From the NCBI GenBank assembly GCA_964533215.1, contig CAZHLJ010000005.1, forward strand, positions 62,001 through 126,000: a stretch of DNA of 64,000 bases, read 5' to 3'. A program made the translations under genes and the position numbers. Numbering within the stretch: the first letter of the stretch is position 1; each line of letters opens with the position of its first letter. The notes below the pieces were generated by a model, which did no database searches, had not been told where the DNA came from, and saw only the letters and a list, made by a program, of their open reading frames with translations. This DNA is from Bact-08 sp964533215 (lineage in GTDB: Bacteria > Bacteroidota > Bacteroidia > Bacteroidales > UBA932). Of the stretch, positions 33,577 to 42,547 are shown one piece after another.

Positions 33577-34626
33577 ATGAAAAAAGCATTTATTACCGCT
33601 ATGGCCATGTTTCTGGTAATTGCTGGCGTAAGCGGACAGCAAATGAGACTTCGCGGCGCAGCTCCCGCATCAATGAATGGGGAGAAGCTATATCTTAACA
33701 TTGAAGGGAAAAATGTGGATTCAACATTGATTACCGATGGCAAGTTCGAATTCAGCATGAAAGACAGAGAACCTAATGAGTATGCAATGATCAAAGTCAA
33801 CAGTATTGGAAAACCTGAGTTCATACTGGTATATCTGGATAATTATGATACGAACTTTAAACTAGAGGAAGGGACTTACAACCTGTTCAATACTGATTTT
33901 ATCAAACATACAGTAACAGGTAATCCAACACAATCACTGGTAAGTGAGGTTAATAAAATTTTCCTTTCATCAGGTAGCGAAGTTATGAAAAATCCGGATT
34001 TCAAGTTGAAACTCAAAACCATTGCTGAGAGAGGGGATATGGCAACGGTTTTCGTGATGTGGAAATACGCATCAACTTTTCCTAATCTATTTACAAGAGA
34101 CGAGATTAGAAAATTTGTTGACAATGTTAACCCCCTGGCTAAGGAAACCCCTGTCGGCAAGATGTTTGAAGAAAAATATTCAAATCTTCTGTTTTTGATG
34201 GAGGGGGCTCAGGCTACAGACTTCACAATGAATACCCCCGAAGGCAGCCCATTAAGGCTGTATGATTACCTGAAAGGAAAAAAAGTTGTACTTATTGATT
34301 TCTGGGCATCATGGTGTGGCCCTTGCCGAGCAAAAAATCCGGAGATACTCACAATCTACAATAAATTTCACGATAAAGGATTTGACGTATTGGGAGTATC
34401 TCTTGATGACGATGCCGCCAAATGGAAAAAAGCAATCGCCGCTGATAAATTGCCATGGAAGCACATATCTGAACTAAAGGGATGGATGAGTGAAATCTGC
34501 AAAACATACAATTTTGATGGTATACCTCATCTGGTGCTTCTGAACGGTGAAGGCAGAATTTTGGCAACTGGTAGCGATCTGAGAAACAATTTGGAGGAGA
34601 CTGTAAACAAATATTGTAACCAATAA
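33577..34626 (+). CDS. TlpA-family thiol-disulfide oxidoreductase with DUF4369 domain
   Basis: A 349-residue exported protein: signal peptide (1-20), a DUF4369-like beta domain (about 24-115), a helical linker, and a thioredoxin domain (about 212-349) with active site WCGPC (Cys247, Cys250). DUF4369-TlpA proteins are periplasmic or outer-membrane-facing reductases or isomerases common in Bacteroidota. The CGPC motif suggests a reducing, thioredoxin-like role. It is 57 bp after the small secreted ORF and 21 bp before a second TlpA-like gene. Together they suggest a disulfide-rich or thiol ligand for this locus, which is inference. Confidence 0.9.
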   Translation: MKKAFITAMAMFLVIAGVSGQQMRLRGAAPASMNGEKLYLNIEGKNVDSTLITDGKFEFSMKDREPNEYAMIKVNSIGKPEFILVYLDNYDTNFKLEEGTYNLFNTDFIKHTVTGNPTQSLVSEVNKIFLSSGSEVMKNPDFKLKLKTIAERGDMATVFVMWKYASTFPNLFTRDEIRKFVDNVNPLAKETPVGKMFEEKYSNLLFLMEGAQATDFTMNTPEGSPLRLYDYLKGKKVVLIDFWASWCGPCRAKNPEILTIYNKFHDKGFDVLGVSLDDDAAKWKKAIAADKLPWKHISELKGWMSEICKTYNFDGIPHLVLLNGEGRILATGSDLRNNLEETVNKYCNQ

Positions 34627-34647
34627 AACATCAAACAAAACACACAT

Positions 34648-35805
34648 ATGAAAAATGCAATAATATTGTTAGTCGCATTATTCTCGGTCTTAACGGCCAC
34701 TGCACAGGATTATGAAGCACTGAATAACTTTCAAAATAAATATGGACTGAAGCCTTTTTTTAAAGAGTACTCAGAACAGATAGGCAAGCCTATGCCGTAT
34801 TTCCATTTCAACGAGCAACTAAATAGCAATGCTCTTAAAGGCCGGTTCGTAGTCCTCAATTTCTGGGCAACATGGTGTGGAGGCTGCAGACTTCTGTCCC
34901 AGGATCTGGACTCTCTGATGTTAAAGGCTACAGATGACTTCAAAAAGGTTCAACTTATCGGTGTCAACTCGAAGGAGGGACTTGCAGATAAGGGTTACAA
35001 AGCAGCAGAGTGGTGGAAGTCCCAGAAATTCGGTTATCCCACAACTGAAGCCGGAAAAGCCGCCGATAAGTGTGATGAGTCTATTCATGCTGGTCATCCT
35101 ACCGCTTTAGTCTTAGATGATAAAGGTATTATACGTGGCCGTTGGGATTCATGGACACCAAATACTGCAGCAGTTATCAGGCTTGTTACCTGGGTGCTGC
35201 ATGTCCTTCCGGAGAAGAGGATTGAACCCAATATTGATAATATACATCAACTAATGAAGAACGGACAGAATTTGGAGGCGCTATATCTTCTTGAAATGAT
35301 GCCAACTACAACGGAGACTTCAGTTCTCAAGATCAAAGCTATTATTGGTGCCGGACAAACTGAAATAGCTATTGAATATTTAGTAGAACTCCAGAAACAA
35401 TTCAAAGGCACTGCCGATTATATGGAGATGATGAAGGCTGTGGCAAAGATTGTACTTGAATCTAAGACAGAGAGCACCAACTTGCTTAAGTCTGGTCAGG
35501 ATGCGGCTTTTGAGGTTTTAAGGAATAACGGGGGGGATGACTATAAAAATTATGAAGTTGCTGGTTCCCTGCGCTGGCTTTACGGGGAGAGCCTGATGCG
35601 TGAAGGACTGAGTTATATCAAGTCCGGTATAAGAATCGCTGAAAAGAACAATGTTGACTCGACCATCATCGTGAAGTTGAAGAAGAGGTATGATGAATAT
35701 AAGCCTTCTACAGGGAATGACAAAATTGATCAGGATCAAAAAAGAATGCTCGAGACTGATGCTGATGAAGAGGCTCACAAGCAAACCGCTAAAACTCACA
35801 AATAA
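34648..35805 (+). CDS. TlpA-like thioredoxin-domain protein with long C-terminal extension
   Basis: A 385-residue exported protein. The signal peptide ends near ATAQ (20). A thioredoxin fold (about 42-180) has the variant active site WCGGC (Cys77, Cys80). After it comes a helical region (about 190-385) with TPR-like features (NGQNLEALYLLEMMP, GAGQTEIAIEYLVELQKQ) and a charged tail rich in Asp, Glu and Lys. CGGC differs from the CGPC of its upstream neighbour, so the redox potential may differ. It is the last gene of the SusCD-linked cluster. A tract of seven G residues at 35530-35536 is in its C-terminal part. Confidence 0.85.
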   Translation: MKNAIILLVALFSVLTATAQDYEALNNFQNKYGLKPFFKEYSEQIGKPMPYFHFNEQLNSNALKGRFVVLNFWATWCGGCRLLSQDLDSLMLKATDDFKKVQLIGVNSKEGLADKGYKAAEWWKSQKFGYPTTEAGKAADKCDESIHAGHPTALVLDDKGIIRGRWDSWTPNTAAVIRLVTWVLHVLPEKRIEPNIDNIHQLMKNGQNLEALYLLEMMPTTTETSVLKIKAIIGAGQTEIAIEYLVELQKQFKGTADYMEMMKAVAKIVLESKTESTNLLKSGQDAAFEVLRNNGGDDYKNYEVAGSLRWLYGESLMREGLSYIKSGIRIAEKNNVDSTIIVKLKKRYDEYKPSTGNDKIDQDQKRMLETDADEEAHKQTAKTHK

Positions 35806-35863
35806 GGAATAAATATTATTGTATTCGGGATTCTTCTTTAAAATTGCTATGGTTAATCTATAG

Positions 35864-35890
35864 AACCTCGCCTGGCTCAGTGGCGGGGTT
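35864..35890 (+). terminator. Weak hairpin after the TlpA-like gene
   Basis: AACCTCGCC (35864-35872) pairs with GGCGGGGTT (35882-35890) with one G-T pair; the following sequence is only partly T-rich. A plausible end of the SusCD-linked cluster. Confidence 0.45.
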
Positions 35891-35916
35891 ATTGTATTAT
35901 ATACGGAATAATTAAC

Positions 35917-35924
35917 TACCTTTG
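35917..35924 (+). promoter_or_regulatory. -7 promoter element of prfA
   Basis: TACCTTTG matches TAnnTTTG; a TTG at 35892-35894 is 22 bp upstream. It lies 18 bp before the prfA ATG. Confidence 0.6.
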
Positions 35925-35942
35925 CACTCTATTTTATAAAAT

Positions 35943-37028
35943 ATGAGCGATAATAGTTTAGTGTCGAAGCTCTCGGGGCTTAGGGAAAAATATGAGAGTA
36001 TTTCAGAACAGATTTCAGATCCTGCAGTAATGGGGGATATGAAGAAGTATGTCTCTCTCAACAAGGAGTACAAGGAGCTTGAACCCATTGTGAATGCGGG
36101 TGACAAATACAGAAAGATGGTTGAGGATCTGGAAGCTGCCAAGGATATTCTTCAAAATGAAAAAGACGAGGAGCTTAGAGAAATGGCCAAAGAAGAGGTG
36201 ATCTCTTTGGAGGAGAAGATGCCTGCTGCCGAAGAAGAACTTAAGTTACTTCTTATACCAGCAGATCCACAAGATTCAAAAAATGCAATTGTAGAGATAC
36301 GTGCCGGTGCAGGAGGAGATGAGGCTTCAATTTTTGCAGGAGATCTTTTCCGTATGTACTCAAAGTTTGCCGAGAGAAGAGGGTGGAAGTTTGAGGTCAA
36401 CAGCCAGAGCGAAGGCTCTTCCGGCGGTTTTAAGGAGGTTATATGCAAGGTTTCCGGTCAGGGAGTATATGGAGTACTCAAATACGAAAGCGGTGTCCAT
36501 CGTGTACAGAGGGTTCCCCAGACTGAAACTCAGGGACGAGTTCATACTTCAGCAGCTTCTGTCGCTGTATTACCTGAAGCAGAAGAGTTTGACATAGAGT
36601 TGAATATAAATGATGTACGTAAAGATACTTTCTGCTCTTCCGGACCGGGCGGTCAGTCGGTGAATACAACCTATTCGGCAATACGACTTACTCATATTCC
36701 TACAGGAATCGTTGTTCAGTGCCAGGACGAAAAATCACAGCTTAAAAATTACGACAAGGCTTTGGACGAGCTTAGAACCCGTCTCTACAATCTTGAGTAC
36801 GAAAAATATCTGAATGAAATATCTGCAAAGCGCAAGACAATGGTTTCCACTGGTGACCGCTCTGCAAAAATCAGAACCTATAATTATCCACAGTCTCGTG
36901 TGACAGACCATAGAATAAACTATACAATGTACAACCTTCCTGTATTCATGGATGGTGCAATTCAAGAGGTATTGGATCAGCTGCAGATTGCAGAAAATGC
37001 AGAAAGACTTAAAGCATCTGGCGAGTGA
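35943..37028 (+). CDS. prfA: Peptide chain release factor 1
   Basis: A 361-residue class I release factor. The catalytic GGQ is at 236-238 (SSGPGGQSVNTT). The codon-recognition tripeptide region reads RVPQTETQGRVHTSA (190-204), in the RF1 style with PQT in place of the PAT/PVT of other RF1s, so it reads UAA/UAG. The length and domain layout are standard. It terminates translation on the ribosome. It overlaps the start region of pyrF, with pyrF ATG at 37031 just after the stop at 37028. Confidence 0.96.
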   Translation: MSDNSLVSKLSGLREKYESISEQISDPAVMGDMKKYVSLNKEYKELEPIVNAGDKYRKMVEDLEAAKDILQNEKDEELREMAKEEVISLEEKMPAAEEELKLLLIPADPQDSKNAIVEIRAGAGGDEASIFAGDLFRMYSKFAERRGWKFEVNSQSEGSSGGFKEVICKVSGQGVYGVLKYESGVHRVQRVPQTETQGRVHTSAASVAVLPEAEEFDIELNINDVRKDTFCSSGPGGQSVNTTYSAIRLTHIPTGIVVQCQDEKSQLKNYDKALDELRTRLYNLEYEKYLNEISAKRKTMVSTGDRSAKIRTYNYPQSRVTDHRINYTMYNLPVFMDGAIQEVLDQLQIAENAERLKASGE

Positions 37029-37030
37029 TT

Positions 37031-37855
37031 ATGAACTACGATGATTTATACAGCAATATTCTACGCAAGAGGAGTTTCCTTTGTGTAGGTCTTGATTCTG
37101 ACCCTGCTCATTTTCCACAACACATAAAGACACTTGAAAACCCGATTTTTGAGTTCAACAAAGCCATCGTAGATGCTACAGCTCAATATGCCGTCGCATA
37201 CAAGCCTAATCTTGCCTTTTATGAGGCTGAGGGGCTTGAGGGGTGGAGACAGTTGGAGATGACGGTCGATTATATAAGAGAAAAGGATTCTTCTATTTTC
37301 ATTATTGCCGATGCCAAGAGGGGAGATATTGGAAATACTGCAAAGATGTATGCCAGAGCATTCTTTGAAAAAATGGACTTTGATGCGGTTACGCTTGCAC
37401 CTTATATGGGTAAAGATTCCGTTGAACCATTCTTGCAATATAAGGGAAAGTGGTCAGTAATCCTGGCTCTTACCTCAAATTCGTCTGCCATTGACTTCGA
37501 AACCGAGCAACTGGTCTCGGGAGTGCCATTATATCGTAAAGTTATTGAGGACTCTCTCAAATGGGGTTCCAAAGACAATACTATGTATGTAGTTGGGGCC
37601 ACACGTCCTGAGAAGCTTGCTGAAATTAGAAAGTACTGTCCCGATCATTTCTTTCTTGTACCAGGGGTAGGCGCCCAGGGAGGCACAGTAGAAGAGGTCG
37701 CAAAATATGGCATGAACAGCAGATGCGGGCTGTTGATAAATGCTTCAAGGGCAATTATCTTTGCAAGCAAGGAGAGGGATTTCGATTCTGTCGCAGGCCA
37801 GAAGGCTAAAGAGATGGCTCTTGAGATGTCTGCTTTTCTGGAAGCTTCGCTATAA
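37031..37855 (+). CDS. pyrF: Orotidine 5'-phosphate decarboxylase (type 2)
   Basis: A 274-residue OMP decarboxylase from the ATG at 37031; an in-frame GTG at 37025 lies within the prfA stop region and is less likely. The active-site motif DAKRGDIGNTAKMYARAFF (about 95-113) and the early FLCVGLDSDP mark the longer type 2 (PyrF2) family. It makes UMP from OMP, the last step of pyrimidine synthesis. Its final 50 bp overlap the convergent psd gene on the other strand. Confidence 0.94.
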   Translation: MNYDDLYSNILRKRSFLCVGLDSDPAHFPQHIKTLENPIFEFNKAIVDATAQYAVAYKPNLAFYEAEGLEGWRQLEMTVDYIREKDSSIFIIADAKRGDIGNTAKMYARAFFEKMDFDAVTLAPYMGKDSVEPFLQYKGKWSVILALTSNSSAIDFETEQLVSGVPLYRKVIEDSLKWGSKDNTMYVVGATRPEKLAEIRKYCPDHFFLVPGVGAQGGTVEEVAKYGMNSRCGLLINASRAIIFASKERDFDSVAGQKAKEMALEMSAFLEASL

Positions 37856-38489
37856 TTGTCTTACACCCGGTAACACGCTGGCCTTTTGTAACCTGTATTC
37901 TAGAGTCAATAGGAAGGAACAGATCAACCCGTGAGCCGAATTTTATGAAGCCTGTCTGATCGCATTGATTTACAGCATCTCCCTCTTTAGCATAGCAAAC
38001 AATCCTGCGGGCAAGAAGTCCGGCGATTTGTCTGAACAGGACAGGATTCCCATTTTTCTCAACAACAACTGAAGTGCGCTCATTCTTTTCAGAAGATTTA
38101 GGATGCATGGCAACCAGGTAATCTCCAGGGTGATATTTATAATACTTTACAACTCCACCTATTGGGAACCAGTTTACATGAACATTGAAAAGACTCATGA
38201 AAACGGATACTTGAATGCAGTTTTTCTTAAGGTACTCACCTTCGTAGGTCTCCTTCACTATTACAATCCTTCCATCTGCCGGAGCAATCACTGCCGTATC
38301 ATCCATTACCGGAACTCTTTTAGGTGACCTGAAGAACCGTAAAAGAAATACAAACATGAGTAAGCCGATTATTGATGCTATATAGCTGGTACATGACAAC
38401 CCTTTCCAAATAAAGACAATTGCCACAGCAACTGAAATAATCAAAAATCCGTTTATTACAATTCTGTACCCTTCTTTGTGTATTCCCAT
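37806..38489 (-). CDS. psd: Phosphatidylserine decarboxylase family protein
   Basis: A 227-residue membrane-associated decarboxylase. Two hydrophobic segments are at about 11-29 and 36-51, then the catalytic core. Self-cleavage is expected between Gly185 and Ser186 (KFGSRVDLFLP), creating the pyruvoyl group. APADGRIV and MSLFNVHVNWFPI are conserved blocks. It makes phosphatidylethanolamine from phosphatidylserine. It is the last gene of an rsfS-ftsH-cdsA-psd operon read on the minus strand, 5 bp after cdsA. Its 3' end overlaps pyrF by 50 bp. Confidence 0.93.
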   Translation of the reverse strand: MGIHKEGYRIVINGFLIISVAVAIVFIWKGLSCTSYIASIIGLLMFVFLLRFFRSPKRVPVMDDTAVIAPADGRIVIVKETYEGEYLKKNCIQVSVFMSLFNVHVNWFPIGGVVKYYKYHPGDYLVAMHPKSSEKNERTSVVVEKNGNPVLFRQIAGLLARRIVCYAKEGDAVNQCDQTGFIKFGSRVDLFLPIDSRIQVTKGQRVTGCKTIIAKLPEKQTSQEPSL

Positions 38490-38494
38490 GAGAT

Positions 38495-39328
38495 TTACGA
38501 TATGAGTGAAAATAGTTTAATATATGCTATTGCTATAGGAAAGGAGATCAATGTGCCATCGAATCTGTCCAGAAGACCACCGTGGCCTGGCATCAATTTA
38601 CCGGAATCCTTGACGTCAAAGTTACGCTTAAATTGAGATTCGACCAAATCTCCAAATGCCCCAAACACATTTACGATTAATGCTAGCATGATTGTATGAG
38701 CTATGCTTATGTCCAGTAAGCCGGAGAAATATAGTAAAATGGCTGATACGATCGCAAGGAATACCCCTCCAAAGAAGCCTTCCCACGATTTTTTGGGAGA
38801 GATGGAAGGGAATAGCTTATGGCCATTCTTTTGACCGAAAAGCATTCCAAAGATGTATGCCCCAACATCCGATGCCCAATTTATTATGAACAGGGATAAA
38901 AGCAAAAATGGCTTATAATCTCCTGAGGAATCGAAAAGAATATAATTTGTAAGGGTAAAAGGTAGTGCTGCATAAAAAATCCCGCATATAAGAAATGGAT
39001 ATTTGTTATATGAGTCAGAGCTTTTTTCATAGAGCAAGCTTATAAATATACCTGAGACAGGGAGTGTTAGCAGATAGAAATATTTAATATCCATTCCAAA
39101 GCCATTCTGTAGAAATACCAAAAGATAGATTATGACCCCTGTCAACACAGAGAGAGTCTGTGCCACCATGAATTTCTTTCCGACTCCTATCTTAAGATAT
39201 TCTGACATCATAAGAGCAATCACTATGGACATTACAACAGCAAAAATGACAGGACTCACTAGAAGAGAGCCTATCATTATTGCAAGGAATACTGTCCCGC
39301 TTATTGTCCGAACTACGGTATTATTCAT
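38495..39328 (-). CDS. cdsA: Phosphatidate cytidylyltransferase CdsA
   Basis: A 277-residue polytopic membrane enzyme from the ATG at 39328. The frame extends to 39448 inside ftsH, but the real N-terminus is MNNTVVRTISG, which overlaps the ftsH stop by 8 bp. About eight hydrophobic segments are visible. The CDP-alcohol signature lies near SPKKSWEGFFGG (about 178-189) and GDLVESQFKRNFDVKDSG leads into LMPGHGGLLDRFDG near the end. It makes CDP-diacylglycerol from phosphatidate and CTP. Psd, a later step of the same pathway, is next. Confidence 0.94.
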   Translation of the reverse strand: MNNTVVRTISGTVFLAIMIGSLLVSPVIFAVVMSIVIALMMSEYLKIGVGKKFMVAQTLSVLTGVIIYLLVFLQNGFGMDIKYFYLLTLPVSGIFISLLYEKSSDSYNKYPFLICGIFYAALPFTLTNYILFDSSGDYKPFLLLSLFIINWASDVGAYIFGMLFGQKNGHKLFPSISPKKSWEGFFGGVFLAIVSAILLYFSGLLDISIAHTIMLALIVNVFGAFGDLVESQFKRNFDVKDSGKLMPGHGGLLDRFDGTLISFPIAIAYIKLFSLIS

Positions 39329-41261
39329 TTTCTTTAGGGAGCTGCTTTCCTGTACGTTTTCCAAAAATTGTTTCAAGATCTTCGGAGAAAATAACCTCTT
39401 TCTCAAGCAGCTGTTCTGCAAGTTTTGTAAATCCCTCAATGTTTTCATTGAGAATTCTCTTGGCAGTCACGTATGACTCATCTACAAGTCTCTTGGCTTC
39501 ATTGTCAATAAGTTCAGCCGTCTTTTCACTGTATGGTTTTCCAAGAGTGAATCCCTGGGAATCAGTAGAATCATAGAAAGAGATATTGCCGATCCTATTA
39601 CTCATTCCAAGGTATGAGACCATCGCATATGCTTGTTTTGTAATTTTTTCAAGATCGCTCAGAGCACCGGTTGAAATTTTTCCGTTTATGATCTCCTCGG
39701 CAGCCCTACCTCCAAGAGTTGCAGCCATCTCATCCATCATCTGCTCAGTTGTTGTAATCTGACGCTCTTCCGGTAAATACCATGCAGCACCAAGAGCTCT
39801 TCCTCTAGGGATAATAGTCACTTTCAAAAGAGGATTGGCATTTGGCAGTATCCAGCTGACGGTTGCATGTCCAGCTTCGTGAAATGCAATAGTCCTCTTC
39901 TCATCAGGAGAGATTATCTTGCTTCTTCTTTCCAGACCTCCTACAATTCTGTCAACTGCATCAAGAAAATCCTGTTTGTCTATGAATTCCTTATCTTTTC
40001 TGGCTGCAATCAACGCAGCTTCGTTACATACATTTGCAATGTCTGCTCCCGAAAAGCCAGGAGTCTGTTTGGCCAGAAACTCAACATTGAATCCATCAAT
40101 CAACTTTAAATTCCTTAGGTGTACGTTGAATATCTCTACTCTTTCCTTAAGTTCCGGAAGATCTACATGGATCTGCCTGTCGAAGCGACCGGCTCTCATA
40201 AGGGCCTTGTCCAGTATGTCTGCCCTGTTTGTGGCAGCAAGTATTATAACACCTGAGTTTGATCCGAAACCGTCCATCTCGGTAAGTAGTTGGTTGAGAG
40301 TGTTTTCTCTCTCGTCGTTAGAAGAGAAACCTGCATTTTTGCTACGCGAACGTCCAACAGCATCAATCTCATCAATAAAAACTATACATGGAGCCTTCTC
40401 CTTTGCCTGACGGAACAGATCTCTCACCCTTGACGCACCTACACCCACAAACATTTCCACGAAATCAGAACCGGAAATTGAGAAGAAGGGTACATTAGCT
40501 TCGCCAGCCACTGCTTTGGCAAGAAGAGTCTTACCTGTACCCGGAGGGCCAACCAGAAGTGCTCCCTTAGGAATCTTGCCTCCCAGATTTGTATATTTTT
40601 TAGGATTCTTCAAAAAGTCAACAATCTCCATCACCTCGACCTTTGCCTCTTCCAGTCCGGCAACATCCTTGAATGTAACCTTTGTGCTTGTGTCTTTATC
40701 GAATAATTTTGCCTGAGACTTTCCTACTGAGAATATTCCTCCGCCACCTTGAGATCCACCACCCATGCTCTTGTTCATCTTTCTGAACATAAAAAGCCAT
40801 AGGGCAATAAGCAAAAGTGGAAATAACAGCCATTCCATAGCTTTTCCGAAGTAATTTGTTCTCTCCTCTGTCTCTATGGAGAATTTACGGCCTATGGGCA
40901 ACTGTTGTCTCACCTCTTCAAGTTGCTCTTCTGCGTTGAAGTTGGTTGATACAATAAAGTAAAAATGAGGACCGAATTTTGGCACTTTCCCTCCAAATTG
41001 ATTCTTATATTTAGGCAGACTGGCTTTCCGAACATAAACTTCAGCTCTGTTCATATTTGTTACAAACACGATCTTCTCTACATCCCCGGCTGTAATCATC
41101 TGTTCCTTCACCTTCAACCACTCGGTCTTTACTGGTTCACCTCCATCATATGTACTCCACATATAAAAGATGCCTGCCAGCATTATGACATATATCCAAA
41201 TTATGTTGAATTTCGGCGGCCAGAACCTGGAGTTAGGTTTGTTGTTTTTAGGTATTTCCAT
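39321..41261 (-). CDS. ftsH: ATP-dependent zinc metalloprotease FtsH
   Basis: A 646-residue membrane-anchored AAA+ protease. Transmembrane segments are at about 18-34 and 143-159 with a periplasmic domain between. Walker A GPPGTGKT is at 238-245, Walker B FIDEIDA at 295-301, the SRH region includes NRADILDKALMRAGRFDRQ, and the zinc site HEAGH is at 461-465. It degrades membrane and regulatory proteins. A glycine/serine-rich linker (MGGGSQGGGG) precedes the AAA domain, as in other Bacteroidota. It lies 21 bp after rsfS and overlaps cdsA by 8 bp. Confidence 0.97.
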   Translation of the reverse strand: MEIPKNNKPNSRFWPPKFNIIWIYVIMLAGIFYMWSTYDGGEPVKTEWLKVKEQMITAGDVEKIVFVTNMNRAEVYVRKASLPKYKNQFGGKVPKFGPHFYFIVSTNFNAEEQLEEVRQQLPIGRKFSIETEERTNYFGKAMEWLLFPLLLIALWLFMFRKMNKSMGGGSQGGGGIFSVGKSQAKLFDKDTSTKVTFKDVAGLEEAKVEVMEIVDFLKNPKKYTNLGGKIPKGALLVGPPGTGKTLLAKAVAGEANVPFFSISGSDFVEMFVGVGASRVRDLFRQAKEKAPCIVFIDEIDAVGRSRSKNAGFSSNDERENTLNQLLTEMDGFGSNSGVIILAATNRADILDKALMRAGRFDRQIHVDLPELKERVEIFNVHLRNLKLIDGFNVEFLAKQTPGFSGADIANVCNEAALIAARKDKEFIDKQDFLDAVDRIVGGLERRSKIISPDEKRTIAFHEAGHATVSWILPNANPLLKVTIIPRGRALGAAWYLPEERQITTTEQMMDEMAATLGGRAAEEIINGKISTGALSDLEKITKQAYAMVSYLGMSNRIGNISFYDSTDSQGFTLGKPYSEKTAELIDNEAKRLVDESYVTAKRILNENIEGFTKLAEQLLEKEVIFSEDLETIFGKRTGKQLPKENE

Positions 41262-41282
41262 TATTTGATGTGTCTGGGTTAA

Positions 41283-41738
41283 TTAATCCTGATATACTGT
41301 CTTATCCGCATCTGCCCAAAGATCTTCGAGCTTGTAGAAAAGTCTGTATTCAGTTTTGAAAATATGAACGACAATATTTGCATAATCCAGAATGATCCAG
41401 AAAGCATTTTCTTTTCCCTGCATACGGACAACTCTTCTATTACATTTTTTGTACATCATCTCTTCTATGTTGTCAGCAATTGCCATTACCTGAGGTGCTG
41501 AATCAGCATTGCAAACTACAAAGTAATCTGATATTGCAGTTCCGATTTTCTTAAGGTCAAGGGAGCATACATTGTTTCCCTTTTTATCAAGAATTGCATC
41601 TGCTATGCACTTGAGTTCAACTATATCTGTATCAATGTTTTCTAACTTCTTTACAATGTTCTCCTCTTTTACTTTTTTAGGAGATACTTTTTCTTTTGTT
41701 GTTTTTGTTGGCACTACGCGTTCTGTTTTACTATTCAT
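41283..41738 (-). CDS. rsfS: Ribosomal silencing factor RsfS
   Basis: A 151-residue Iojap/RsfS protein. The core (about 40-150) has GTAISDYFVVCNADSAPQVMAI and DYANIVVHIF. It binds uL14 on the 50S subunit and blocks subunit joining in starvation. It has an N-terminal extension of about 35 residues, rich in Lys, Glu and Thr, that the E. coli protein lacks. A minus-strand TATTTTTG (41753-41760) just upstream is a probable promoter for the rsfS-ftsH-cdsA-psd operon. Confidence 0.93.
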   Translation of the reverse strand: MNSKTERVVPTKTTKEKVSPKKVKEENIVKKLENIDTDIVELKCIADAILDKKGNNVCSLDLKKIGTAISDYFVVCNADSAPQVMAIADNIEEMMYKKCNRRVVRMQGKENAFWIILDYANIVVHIFKTEYRLFYKLEDLWADADKTVYQD

Positions 41739-41752
41739 ATTTTATTATCTTG

Positions 41753-41760
41753 CAAAAATA
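41753..41760 (-). promoter_or_regulatory. -7 promoter element of the rsfS-ftsH-cdsA-psd operon
   Basis: The minus strand reads TATTTTTG (TAnnTTTG) 15 bp before the rsfS ATG. No good TTTG match is found at the right spacing. Confidence 0.5.
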
Positions 41761-41794
41761 CTGCAATTTTGCGGCCAATTAAAATTTAATTAAT

Positions 41795-42547
41795 ATGGCA
41801 CTTGAGATAAATTGGTACAATACAATTGATTCAACTAACTTCGAGGCACTTAGATGCATAGATGAGGCACCTGACTTTACGGCTTATGCTGCTAAATTTC
41901 AGACATCTGGCAGAGGCCAGAGAGGTAACAGCTGGGAAAGTGCTGTGGGTGAAAATTTAACTTTTTCAATACTTATCAGACCTGTTCTTCTAAAAGCTGT
42001 GGATCAATTCCTTGTTTCACAGATTGTTGCGTTAGGGGTGAAAGATTATTTAAAAGAGAAGGGTTTAGACGCAAAAATCAAGTGGCCAAATGATATTTAC
42101 ATTAAAGATAAGAAAATTTGTGGTATTTTGATTGAGCACTATCTGAGTGGTGCCAATTTGTCAGTATCTATAATAGGCATCGGAGTGAATCTTAATCAAA
42201 AAAAATTTGCCTCAGATGCCCCAAATCCAACAGCAGTAACATTGGAAACAGGGGAGGAGTACATACTTGAAAAAGAGTTGGAGGTGCTGCTTGGAATTAT
42301 AAGGAAATACTATGTAGAGATGAATGTGCCTAAGTACAAGAAGTTCAAGGATAAGATAGGAGCTATGTACCATGAGTCTCTCTACAAGCTAATGGAATAT
42401 ACCCGATTCCAGGAGGAGGGTACAGACGAAGTGTTTGAGGCCCGTATTACGGGTATAGACAGTAATGCTTGCCTGAAGCTGGAGAAAAAGGATGGGTCCA
42501 GCAAAAGCTATGCTTTTAAGGAGATCAGATACCTTTTAGATCGTTGA
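41795..42547 (+). CDS. birA: Biotin--[acetyl-CoA-carboxylase] ligase
   Basis: A 250-residue monofunctional biotin protein ligase without the N-terminal DNA-binding domain of E. coli BirA. The biotinyl-AMP motif GRGQRGNSW is at 39-47, KWPNDI at about 99-104 and KICGILIE follows. It attaches biotin to carboxylase carrier domains, for example methylmalonyl-CoA or acetyl-CoA carboxylases. It is monocistronic and divergent from rsfS; its last 23 bp overlap the convergent rpe gene. Confidence 0.94.
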   Translation: MALEINWYNTIDSTNFEALRCIDEAPDFTAYAAKFQTSGRGQRGNSWESAVGENLTFSILIRPVLLKAVDQFLVSQIVALGVKDYLKEKGLDAKIKWPNDIYIKDKKICGILIEHYLSGANLSVSIIGIGVNLNQKKFASDAPNPTAVTLETGEEYILEKELEVLLGIIRKYYVEMNVPKYKKFKDKIGAMYHESLYKLMEYTRFQEEGTDEVFEARITGIDSNACLKLEKKDGSSKSYAFKEIRYLLDR

